NCBI GenBank assembly: GCA_964645125.1
Contig: CAZXZC010000013.1
Span: 1 to 19,210, forward strand
Length of the DNA stretch: 19,210 nucleotides
Source of the DNA: JBDKGD01 sp964645125
GTDB taxonomy: Bacteria; Patescibacteriota; Minisyncoccia; UBA6257; 2-01-FULL-56-20
Reading direction: 5' to 3'
Position 1 is the first letter of the stretch. Each line of letters opens with the position of its first letter. Shown here in pieces: positions 1 through 6,423 of this stretch. The translations under genes and the position numbers were made by a program. The notes below the pieces were generated by a model, which saw only the letters and a list, made by a program, of their open reading frames with translations, had not been told where the DNA came from and did no database searches.

Positions 1-131
1 CCCGCAAGCGCGTGTCGTTTATTTACATTCTCACCGCCCTGAACTTTTCGTATGTGGGCCATAAGCCAATCCATGCCCTTTTTGTAGAGGAAATTCTTTT
101 TAAATAATGCCAGGCTTTGCAGATTATTCAT
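1..131 (-). CDS. Partial hypothetical protein (N-terminus only)
   Basis: An open minus-strand frame starts at ATG 131-129 and runs off the left edge, giving 43 codons. It begins MNNLQSLALFKKNF and continues with a basic, Trp/Met-containing stretch. A GAGGG Shine-Dalgarno-like site lies 9 nt before the ATG, and an in-frame TGA sits just upstream, so the start is well bounded. No signal peptide or membrane segment is visible. I do not recognise the family, and 43 codons are too few to exclude a chance frame. The ribosome site and the clean upstream stop are the main reasons to keep it. Confidence 0.4.
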   Translation of the reverse strand, partial: MNNLQSLALFKKNFLYKKGMDWLMAHIRKVQGGENVNKRHALA

Positions 132-302
132 GCAAAAATACCCTCACGTATCTTACGCGTGATTTCCCGCACTCGCCTTGTCTTTAATTTTACCGTATTG
201 TCAGTGACTCACAACAAAAACATATCCCCAGAAATCATGCGCCATGAGGCACAAAGCGTGTATCGCATTCCTTATTGTATCGATATATTTTTATGAAACA
301 TT

Positions 303-331
303 TTGATTTTTATGCAAAAAAACACTACTAT
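303..331 (+). promoter_or_regulatory. Promoter of tRNA-Trp
   Basis: TTGATT (303-308) and TACTAT (326-331) are separated by 17 nt, a sigma-70-type arrangement. Initiation would fall near 338, six bases before the mature tRNA 5' end at 344. The region from 132 to 302 upstream is AT-rich and I see nothing else in it. Confidence 0.55.
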
Positions 332-343
332 CTGGAGGTATCT

Positions 344-414
344 GGGGGCATCGTTCAATGGTAGGACAGCGGTCTCCAAAACCGCTAACGTGGGTTCGAT
401 TCCTACTGCCCCCG
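344..414 (+). tRNA. tRNA-Trp (anticodon CCA)
   Basis: A full cloverleaf is visible. The 7-bp acceptor stem is GGGGGCA (344-350) with TGCCCCC (407-413). The anticodon stem is GCGGT/ACCGC around the loop CTCCAAA, with anticodon CCA at 376-378. The T arm contains GGTTCGATTCC. G414 is the discriminator base, as usual for tRNA-Trp. The CCA end is not encoded (the next bases are CAA), so it must be added after transcription. The CCA anticodon reads UGG and gives no sign of UGA recoding. Confidence 0.96.
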
Positions 415-420
415 CAACCT

Positions 421-455
421 ATACAAAAACCCTCCGTGCTGGAGGGTTTTTGTAT
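421..455. terminator. Bidirectional terminator between tRNA-Trp and rpmG
   Basis: This is a perfect 15-bp inverted repeat (421-435 with 441-455) around a 5-nt loop. GC-rich CCCTCC/GGAGGG lies at the tip and A5/T5 runs at the base, so each strand sees a hairpin ending in a U run. It lies 6 nt after tRNA-Trp and touches the rpmG stop codon, so it can serve both convergent units. Confidence 0.88.
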
Positions 456-634
456 TACTTACCCGAAATCTTGCTTTCAGTGTGCGGGGTTCGTTTGCGA
501 CACCAGGGGCAGAATTTGGCGAATTCTATTTTACGACTCACCTGCTTTTTGTTCTTGCGGGTGTAGTAATTGCGACGCTTACAAACCTTGCAGCGCAATG
601 TGATAAGTTTGTCTGAATATTTAACCTTAGCCAT
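455..634 (-). CDS. rpmG: 50S ribosomal protein L33 (bL33)
   Basis: The 59-aa product begins MAKVKYSDKLITLRC and is a small, very basic zinc-ribbon protein of the large ribosomal subunit near the E site. Two CxxC pairs are present, Cys15/Cys18 (CKVC) and Cys42/Cys45 (CPWC), so this is the zinc-binding (C+) form. The central RNYYTRKNKK is typical of L33. Length matches the family (about 50-60 aa). The gene is convergent with tRNA-Trp and shares its terminator; the TAA stop overlaps the hairpin base. A promoter lies directly upstream (644-672) and predicts a 5' leader of only about 3 nt, and there is no Shine-Dalgarno site. Confidence 0.93.
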   Translation of the reverse strand: MAKVKYSDKLITLRCKVCKRRNYYTRKNKKQVSRKIEFAKFCPWCRKRTPHTESKISGK

Positions 635-643
635 AGTGGGAAA

Positions 644-672
644 ACTATACTAGAAAAGCCTATAAAATGCAA
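644..672 (-). promoter_or_regulatory. rpmG promoter, near-leaderless
   Basis: On the minus strand, TTGCAT (672-667) and TATAGT (649-644) are separated by exactly 17 nt. Only 9 nt separate the -10 box from the rpmG ATG, so initiation near 637 would leave about 3 nt of leader. Confidence 0.65.
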
Positions 673-678
673 ACACTC

Positions 679-3126
679 TTACGGCAATGGGGGTAATAAC
701 GGTTTATTGGGGCTGTCATGCTCTTTTTTAACCCCCTGCTCCCCTTTCCACAGCCGCTCACGATATACATGCCATATTCCTACTAAAAGCATTATAAGAA
801 GCAATCCGGTACGCCAATCAAGCCAGGTACGCCAGCTTGTAATTGGAGAAAGGGCAATATTGGTGTGGATACCACTGTCTCCAGCCCGAACCTCAAACAC
901 ATCACCTCTATACTGGTTATAGCCATCGGCTTTTACTGTTGTGTAGTAACTACCGGGCGGGACCAAAAACGCGTAACTGCCACGTTTATCTGTTACTTGT
1001 GGATTCTGTTGGGCGTAATTTTGCGCGTCCCAGAGTTCATAGACTCCGGTGTCTGGGTTGAAGCCATACAACGACACCACCGCTTGCGGAATACGCACCT
1101 CCTTTCCACTTACAAGTTCGTAGACATATCCTTCAGGATCCACTACTGCCGTAAGGGCAATTTGACGAGTTCCCAAATCGGCGTCTTTGTAGCTAATAAG
1201 CGTAAGCACATCATAGCTTCCATCAACCACCGGCGCTTGTACATGTGCCTCAAAAATACCATCGCCGTCAGGGTCTGTGTACGCAAAGCTTTGTAATAAA
1301 AATTTTTGATCAATGTCTGCGGGTAGGTTCAGCCTGGCCAACGTTGCTGCATCAAATGAAGTAGCCAACAATTCCTGCGCTTTTTTTGGACTAGTGGGGC
1401 TACCAAACAATGGATTTGCAAAGACGAGCGAATCGGGCAAAGACGCGAGGCTAAATTGATAGTTATTTGGGGCTTTTGGTGTTTGTTGATCGGCAGCGGC
1501 GGTCGCACGACTACGTAGGACCATATAGCCCGTAACAGAGGCTGCCGGGGCTATGGGACGCACAAAAAGGTCGAGGCGCTGACCCGCAATAGTTTTTATA
1601 GTTTGTTGAAGATTCCCTCTTTCATCTAGATGCACCGCGACATCAAGATCTACTGTTTGCTGACCACCGCGCGCAAAGACTACCTCTTTTGGAATTTTAT
1701 CTTTGAGCGATTTATCTAATGCGACGACTGGAATACCGGCAAATGATGGGAGTTTGGCTGGTGTTAGCGAATTATACAATGTGCCCGGCTTACTAAATGC
1801 GGGAGTTTGTAGTGCGGTACTCCCCAACGCGCCGCCACTATTCACTTGTCCGCCCGAGAGCGAAGGGATTTTCAGCGCAATCGTTTTTGATAACCCTGGA
1901 AGCACTAAATCTACACCACGCAGCTTTGGGAGTGTGGCGACTCCGGTAATATTTTGTGCATTAAATAACGCGGTAAGTGTTGGAAGTTGATGACTCAACG
2001 CATACACTCTTTGAGAAAGTGGTGAAAATACATATCGCTGTATGGCTGGTTTTGGCAACAATTCCCATGGCCCACGCAACGCAAGCGGAGATTCTTTTGG
2101 TATCACGATTGGAGTTACTACAGGGGTCGGCTTACGCCTCAAAAACTCAGGCGTGAAAAAATCGATTGTTTTTTTAATAAAGTTAAACAACGATGTTTGT
2201 GAACTTATAGTAGCAGTGCTCGTTGGTAATTGTTCGTGTAATTCTTGTTCAGTGGGCGTAAGTGATTTTTTGTAAATGATTGTGTCGTACACTGGATCAA
2301 CTGTTTGCCCCCAGGCCGTGTAATATTTGGCATACACTATGTATGTTCCTTCGGGACAATCTCCGGCCAACTGACCTGTTGCACCACGGCAGAGATTCCA
2401 CTGCTTTGCGGTGGCGTATGGCTCCTGACCAACAAGAGAGAAGTCGAGGTAGTTCGAGAGTGCCATAGACACGACATTTGACCCAGCAAAAAGCGAGAGA
2501 TTCACGAGGGGCGAGTTTGTGTATATGGCTCCATTATTTATTACGACTGCCAAAGGCTCTTTGGGCTTTTCAAATGCATCAAGCGGCGGTCCGCCACCTC
2601 CGCCGCCGCCACCTCCACCACCACTCCCCCCGCTTCCACGTGTGCTTGCGGGGCGCCAATCGGTTTCTACTCTGCAGGTTGCGCAGTCAAAAGAAATCCG
2701 TCCGAAGGTGCTGCTGGCTTGGGTTGTGGCAGTACCACTGAATCTGCCGGATGAGCTTATAGTGACTCCAGTGAAGCTTATGTAGCCAATATTTTCTCCC
2801 CACGCATAGCCGCCGAGCGTTCCTTCGCCATTATTAGTAACTGCAGCGCGCGTTGAGCTCATGTTGATCCAACCGTAGTTTTGACTCCATGCATAGCCAG
2901 TTATTTTGGTGTCGGTTACATGAATGTTTCCGCCGCTCGTTCCAAAATTTACCCATCCAATGTAATTTCCCCACCCATATTTATAGTTTTGGCTGTTTGG
3001 ATCGATCGTGCCGTCTGTTGTGGATGCTAATGCTGCTTTTGTAGGCGCGCCAAACAACGCAAGTATACTTGCGCAAAATACAACACAAGCAGCTTTGACA
3101 GCGCGTGCTTTCACTTTTTCTATCAT
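679..3126 (-). CDS. Large surface protein, C-terminally membrane-anchored, with GYAW/NYGWI repeats
   Basis: The 815-aa exported protein has a signal peptide over residues 1-35 (basic start, hydrophobic core about 12-27). Residues 50-160 hold three or four related Trp/Tyr-rich units (GWGNYIGWVNF, GYAWSQNYGWINM, GYAWGENIGYISF, FGRISFDC), ending in CATC and TDWRP. Next come a Gly/Ser linker with 11 consecutive Gly (169-179), a domain with a Cys pair (246, 257), and a Pro/Leu-rich middle (330-470). A DPDGDGIFEA stretch (618-627) resembles a calcium-binding loop. A carboxypeptidase-regulatory-like beta domain follows at about 665-760. One membrane helix (773-788) and a charged 25-residue tail end the protein. 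It should be anchored in the membrane with nearly all of its mass outside. Such repeats occur in Parcubacteria surface proteins; the exact function is unknown. It lies 94 bp after the ligase-like gene on the same strand and may be a client of it. No clear Shine-Dalgarno site precedes ATG 3126. Confidence 0.85.
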   Translation of the reverse strand: MIEKVKARAVKAACVVFCASILALFGAPTKAALASTTDGTIDPNSQNYKYGWGNYIGWVNFGTSGGNIHVTDTKITGYAWSQNYGWINMSSTRAAVTNNGEGTLGGYAWGENIGYISFTGVTISSSGRFSGTATTQASSTFGRISFDCATCRVETDWRPASTRGSGGSGGGGGGGGGGGPPLDAFEKPKEPLAVVINNGAIYTNSPLVNLSLFAGSNVVSMALSNYLDFSLVGQEPYATAKQWNLCRGATGQLAGDCPEGTYIVYAKYYTAWGQTVDPVYDTIIYKKSLTPTEQELHEQLPTSTATISSQTSLFNFIKKTIDFFTPEFLRRKPTPVVTPIVIPKESPLALRGPWELLPKPAIQRYVFSPLSQRVYALSHQLPTLTALFNAQNITGVATLPKLRGVDLVLPGLSKTIALKIPSLSGGQVNSGGALGSTALQTPAFSKPGTLYNSLTPAKLPSFAGIPVVALDKSLKDKIPKEVVFARGGQQTVDLDVAVHLDERGNLQQTIKTIAGQRLDLFVRPIAPAASVTGYMVLRSRATAAADQQTPKAPNNYQFSLASLPDSLVFANPLFGSPTSPKKAQELLATSFDAATLARLNLPADIDQKFLLQSFAYTDPDGDGIFEAHVQAPVVDGSYDVLTLISYKDADLGTRQIALTAVVDPEGYVYELVSGKEVRIPQAVVSLYGFNPDTGVYELWDAQNYAQQNPQVTDKRGSYAFLVPPGSYYTTVKADGYNQYRGDVFEVRAGDSGIHTNIALSPITSWRTWLDWRTGLLLIMLLVGIWHVYRERLWKGEQGVKKEHDSPNKPLLPPLP
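2590..2622 (-). repeat. Trinucleotide (GGN) run encoding Gly11
   Basis: Eleven consecutive GGN codons encode a polyglycine spacer between the repeat domain and the rest of the surface protein. GGC, GGT and GGA are mixed, so the run is not a pure microsatellite. Length changes in units of three would stay in frame. Confidence 0.85.
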
Positions 3127-3160
3127 ACTTCATTTTTACTATTCTGGCGCCGTGTATAAC

Positions 3161-3198
3161 CAAACACCCTCCGGAGGGGTGCGAAGGGTGTGGGTTTG
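3161..3198. repeat. Inverted repeats between the ligase and surface-protein genes
   Basis: There is a 12-bp perfect palindrome, CCCTCCGGAGGG (3167-3178), nested in a longer imperfect repeat in which CAAACACCCT (3161-3170) pairs with 3185-3198 around a 4-nt bulge. It lies in the 94-bp gap between two minus-strand genes. No good U run follows on either strand, so it may be an attenuator, a processing hairpin or a protein-binding dyad rather than a standard terminator. Confidence 0.5.
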
Positions 3199-3220
3199 TC
3201 AATTTATTGTGACTTCACTT

Positions 3221-5626
3221 TTACTTCTTCTTTGTGGAAGATGCGTTTGCTGGTGGGGCTGTTGACTGATAACTGTCGAGTATTTTTTTGATTTCGTCGT
3301 TGTCGGGATTGAGTTGTAGTACCCGCTCAAATGCGGCTCGAGCCTGTGTTTTCGCGCCTTTAGCATCGTAAATAACGCCAAGCAAATACAACGCATTCGA
3401 ATAATCGGGGTAGAGCGATACTGCTCGTTCAAACTGAGCTTGAGCGATTTCTGGCTGATTGTTTTGATAGGCAATAAGTCCAAGCTGATATGCAAGCCCA
3501 GCATCAAGCGGTGAAAGAGCTTGGATTTCTTGGATCTTTGCGGCGGCTTTTTGAGTATCTCCCTGCTTGATATATAACTGCACCAACGAAAAGTTAGCAG
3601 GGGCATAATTTGGCGCAATGCTTTCAGATATTTTTAATGCTTCAAGCGCTTGAACAACACGAGATTTTGACTCGCTGGCGGGGCCTTTTGCATTTTCAAT
3701 CACAACCGCTGCTGTCAAAAGCGCGCGAGCCATGTTTACTGGTTCTTGAGGATTTTTTGGGTTTAATTCAATTGCCTTTTTGTAGGCATCGACTGCATTT
3801 TGATCTGCACCAGTGGCGATTGGAATAATATTTTCGTAAATGTTACCGAGGTTGCTCCAGTTTAGTGGGTCTTTTGAATTTATTTGTGTGGCACGAAGCG
3901 CAGATTGTACTGCCTGGTATACCGACGCCTGCAAATCGTTTTGATTCGTTGCTCCTGGCTTGCCTTGACTTATCAGCTGACGAGCTTGCAACAAAAGTGC
4001 CTGACTAGCCGTGCGCCAGTATATATCGGATGTATTGTCCAAAGTGACCGCTCTGTTTAATTTTTCAAATCCACCAGAGAGATCTCCCGCTGCAAATTTT
4101 TGCAATGATGAGCCGTAATATACTGCCGCTGCGTATGAACGCATAATCAGATACCCGCCTGAAAGCGAACCGGCAATTATGGCGATACCCACCACAAACA
4201 CCATAAATAAGTACCCTCGATTCATATCAGCAAAAGAAACTGTGCCTTCTAAGCCTATTGCCCGCAGCGCTAATCCCAAACCAACGAACAAAAAGAGCAT
4301 CTGCACAAATGTTACGGGGAACAAGAAGAGTGCTACCGTACAGAAGAGTAAGCCAGCAGCAAGTGTCGCGACTGCAGGGTCCTGGGCGTTCCGAAGAAGC
4401 CTGAAACCACTTACCAGCAAAAAAAGTACAAATATTAATACCCCGATAGTTCCAACCGTGACAATACTCGTGAGCCAAAAATTATACCCCTGCAAGAAGG
4501 TATAGCTCAATAACTGTAACTGATTTTGATCTACCGATCGGTACAACGAAAAGGTGTAGGGGTAGGTTGCGGGACCAGTTCCAAATGCAAATCGCCATGA
4601 AGTAACTGTTGCCTTCACTACAGAAAAAGAACTACTAATGCTTGGGCGAATCTCCGTTGGTACGGTACTTAGCTGCGGCAAATACGGGTCAACAATTACA
4701 AAAAAGAGTGCGGTGGCAATAATAGCCAATAAAACACCTACGCTTCGATTTGCGGCAAATTGTACCCCAGCTGCAACCAACACTAATAATCCAATGCCGA
4801 CCCATAAGAGTGGCATCTTCATACACGCCAAAAGCACCAATAACACCAACGAAAGGCCCACAAAAAATTGCTGCATCTTCCCAAATGATTGTTTATGGTA
4901 CAGCGCAGATACAATCATTACGAACGCGGTGGCGCACACAATACCTAATCCCGCGAACGAACCGACTGTATTGAAACCAATCTGCTTTGCAAAATCCCAC
5001 GGGAATATGAATAGTCCGGCAAATTCCAAAGCGGTAATGGCAGCAATAGCTGCTAGTACTGCGCTCACAGAGATGGCTAATTGTTTTAAATCCTCACGAC
5101 GGAAGAAGTAGAAGGACAAGAAAAACGCGAGGCCATACAACACAAAACTTAAAAAAGAGTCGGGTTGCGATAGTGCGCCATAGACACTCACTCGAGGTGC
5201 TACCGAAAACAACGTGCTTATACCAACCACTCCCACGACCGCTGCCGCCATTATTGCCACAAATGACCGGGGGTAATGAATTTTTCGGTTATCAATAGCA
5301 TCTACCAAAAATGCTACAAAACTCACGCCCAATAGTATTACCGCAAATATCAGCTTGTTTACATCGACTGGAGCAACTGTTACAGGGAGAAAGAAGAGCG
5401 GTGTAAGCACTGCCAGCGCATACATACAGAAACGACCGATGCCGAACCAACTGATACTTGAAAGTGAGTATTTTGGCTCTGTTGGGGCATATGAAGGCAC
5501 TGGCACTTCCTCTACCCGAAACTCCGCTACTTCTTCATACGAACTAACCTCAACAGGCTGAAACTCTTGAGGCGTCGCATCGCGCTCCTCTTCTGGCACT
5601 ACCGGTATTGATTTTCCGTATTTCAT
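3221..5626 (-). CDS. O-antigen-ligase-like polytopic membrane protein with C-terminal TPRs
   Basis: From ATG 5626 the protein has 801 residues. An upstream in-frame ATG at 5662 would add 12 residues (MFLYIFCILKST) but lies within the promoter A-tract region. An acidic, Pro-rich cytoplasmic N-terminus of about 60 residues is followed by a dozen or so hydrophobic helices to about residue 490. A large loop contains FAFGTGPATYPYTF (about 346-359), matching the Gly-rich signature of the Wzy_C/O-antigen-ligase family. The last 280 residues are helical TPR-type repeats (for example NLGNIYENI, YQLGLIAYQNNQPEIAQAQF, YLLGVIYDAKGAKTQARAAF), ending in a Ser/Lys tail. Family members transfer lipid-linked glycans to lipid A, to other glycans, or (PglL/PilO types) to proteins. 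The TPRs suggest a protein partner, but the substrate cannot be told from sequence. It is divergent from the small coiled-coil gene at 5722. Confidence 0.8.
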   Translation of the reverse strand: MKYGKSIPVVPEEERDATPQEFQPVEVSSYEEVAEFRVEEVPVPSYAPTEPKYSLSSISWFGIGRFCMYALAVLTPLFFLPVTVAPVDVNKLIFAVILLGVSFVAFLVDAIDNRKIHYPRSFVAIMAAAVVGVVGISTLFSVAPRVSVYGALSQPDSFLSFVLYGLAFFLSFYFFRREDLKQLAISVSAVLAAIAAITALEFAGLFIFPWDFAKQIGFNTVGSFAGLGIVCATAFVMIVSALYHKQSFGKMQQFFVGLSLVLLVLLACMKMPLLWVGIGLLVLVAAGVQFAANRSVGVLLAIIATALFFVIVDPYLPQLSTVPTEIRPSISSSFSVVKATVTSWRFAFGTGPATYPYTFSLYRSVDQNQLQLLSYTFLQGYNFWLTSIVTVGTIGVLIFVLFLLVSGFRLLRNAQDPAVATLAAGLLFCTVALFLFPVTFVQMLFLFVGLGLALRAIGLEGTVSFADMNRGYLFMVFVVGIAIIAGSLSGGYLIMRSYAAAVYYGSSLQKFAAGDLSGGFEKLNRAVTLDNTSDIYWRTASQALLLQARQLISQGKPGATNQNDLQASVYQAVQSALRATQINSKDPLNWSNLGNIYENIIPIATGADQNAVDAYKKAIELNPKNPQEPVNMARALLTAAVVIENAKGPASESKSRVVQALEALKISESIAPNYAPANFSLVQLYIKQGDTQKAAAKIQEIQALSPLDAGLAYQLGLIAYQNNQPEIAQAQFERAVSLYPDYSNALYLLGVIYDAKGAKTQARAAFERVLQLNPDNDEIKKILDSYQSTAPPANASSTKKK

Positions 5627-5636
5627 AGTGCTTTTC

Positions 5637-5665
5637 AGTATACAAAAAATATACAAAAACATATA
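5637..5665 (-). promoter_or_regulatory. Promoter of the ligase-like gene, near-leaderless
   Basis: A strong TATACT -10 box (minus strand, 5642-5637) ends 10 nt before ATG 5626, predicting a leader of about 4 nt. The -35 region is poor (TATATG at 17-nt spacing). Two copies of TATACAAAAA spaced 11 bp apart (5639-5659 on the plus strand) give helically phased A-tracts that could bend the DNA or act as an UP-like element. Confidence 0.5.
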
Positions 5666-5706
5666 CCCATACCTTGCACTTGAAAAAAAGACGCGATAGG
5701 CAAAAA

Positions 5707-5723
5707 ATAGTAGTACCTACTAT
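5707..5723. promoter_or_regulatory. Perfect dyad overlapping a start codon
   Basis: ATAGTAG (5707-5713) and CTACTAT (5717-5723) form a 7-bp perfect inverted repeat with a 3-nt centre. It ends inside the ATG (5722-5724) of the downstream plus-strand gene. It could be an operator in the divergent promoter region or a small hairpin that masks the start. Confidence 0.4.
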
Positions 5724-6120
5724 GGAATCACAGAATCGTTTTAAAAATCTTGTTTTGGCGATTGTTGTTGGGGTTCTTATCGTTACCAATATGGTAACTG
5801 CATGGTACGCGTGGAATATTCGCTTGCAGCAAAAAGCGCTTTCGCAGCAATTGGAGTCTTTGTATATAAATGGCAGGGTTGTTACATTCTTGCGACTTTT
5901 TATTAATACGGTTCTTAAGGCTGAAACAGAGGTTGCGTTTCAAAAACGCTTGCAACTTGAAGATGCGGTGCGCGCCTTGGGCGATGATGAGGTTTCAGCT
6001 CAATGGAATCGATTTGTAAACAGCCAAACAGAATTGGAAGCGCAAACGAACACAAAAAATTTGCTCGGGTTATTGGCGGATAAAATTAAAGTAAGCGAAC
6101 AAGCCGCGGGGAATAAATAG
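5722..6120 (+). CDS. Small membrane-anchored coiled-coil protein, unknown function
   Basis: The 132-aa protein starts at ATG 5722 (MESQNRFKNLVLAIVVGV). The frame opens at 5674, but those 16 residues are highly basic and lie in promoter-like sequence. One N-terminal membrane helix spans about residues 8-27. A Gln/Leu/Glu-rich amphipathic helical stretch follows (about 30-120) and probably forms a coiled coil. The layout (short cytoplasmic start, one helix, extracellular helix-rich domain) suggests a bitopic membrane protein. I do not recognise the family. It is transcribed divergently from the ligase-like gene across about 95 bp, so the two may be co-regulated. No Shine-Dalgarno site is evident. 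Confidence 0.7.
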   Translation: MESQNRFKNLVLAIVVGVLIVTNMVTAWYAWNIRLQQKALSQQLESLYINGRVVTFLRLFINTVLKAETEVAFQKRLQLEDAVRALGDDEVSAQWNRFVNSQTELEAQTNTKNLLGLLADKIKVSEQAAGNK

Positions 6121-6279
6121 CCAGTAGGGTTTCGCGAATAGCCACTGGTATATAATCTATCAAATTAACAATATATTTTTGTATTTAACCTTGTAGGTGA
6201 TCATGCTTTCTTATAGTAGCAGAGTGCGACTGTATGGATAGCGGGACGACCTACTCTGTAAATTCTATTTTTCTATTTG

Positions 6280-6352
6280 AGCCGATGGCCGGAATTGAAC
6301 CGGCGACCTACTCCTTACCATGGAGTTGCTCTACCAGCTGAGCTACATCGGC
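6280..6352 (-). tRNA. tRNA-Thr (anticodon GGT)
   Basis: A full cloverleaf is visible on the minus strand. The acceptor stem is GCCGATG/CATCGGC, the D arm AGCTCAGCTGGTAGAGC, and the anticodon stem ACTCC/GGAGT around loop ATGGTAA (anticodon GGT at 6319-6317). The T arm is CCGGTTCAATTCCGG. It reads ACC and ACU. The discriminator base is U, and the following bases are CAA, so CCA is not encoded. Confidence 0.96.
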
Positions 6353-6367
6353 TTAAAAAACCTGCTC

Positions 6368-6373
6368 TTTATA
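6368..6373 (-). promoter_or_regulatory. -10 box of tRNA-Thr(GGT)
   Basis: On the minus strand TATAAA lies 15 nt before the mature tRNA end, giving initiation near 6361. The -35 is weak and T-rich (TTTTTA) and overlaps the terminator of the preceding gene. Confidence 0.4.
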
Positions 6374-6378
6374 CTAGT

Positions 6379-6412
6379 AAAAAAACGCCTTAAAAACAAG
6401 CTTGGTTTTAGG
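6379..6412 (-). terminator. Terminator of the 390-aa hypothetical gene
   Basis: On the minus strand CCTAAAAC pairs with GTTTTTAAGG (two extra bases bulged in the 3' arm) around a 7-nt loop, followed by CG and seven T. It begins 12 nt after the stop codon and lies before the tRNA-Thr(GGT) promoter. Confidence 0.6.
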
Positions 6413-6423
6413 TGGATGTCTCT

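Noticed and set aside
303..603. Two plus-strand ORFs (87 and 81 codons) over tRNA-Trp and rpmG
   Set aside because: They read through a tRNA, a terminator and the antisense of a recognisable ribosomal protein gene.
3197..3202. Perfect TTGACA on the minus strand upstream of the surface-protein gene
   Set aside because: At 17-nt spacing the -10 position is CCCCTC, so there is no usable -10 box; the hexamer lies next to palindromes and is probably chance.
4638..5111. 157-codon plus-strand ORF antisense to the ligase-like gene
   Set aside because: Low-complexity Thr/Asn/Ala-rich translation in the shadow frame of a gene with clear membrane helices.
5626..5662. Upstream ATG at 5662 as the start of the ligase-like protein
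   Set aside because: The 12 extra residues overlap the TATACT promoter and A-tracts, and no ribosome site precedes 5662.
6150..6280. TATAAT-like box near 6150 and a CAGAGT/ACTCTG hairpin as a possible small RNA
   Set aside because: There is no -35 at a suitable spacing, no terminator-like end, and the stem is only 6 bp with a long loop.
6247..6313. 10-nt direct repeat CGACCTACTC at 6247-6256 and 6304-6313, the second inside tRNA-Thr(GGT)
   Set aside because: Similarity does not extend beyond 10 nt, so neither a tRNA remnant nor an attachment site can be supported.
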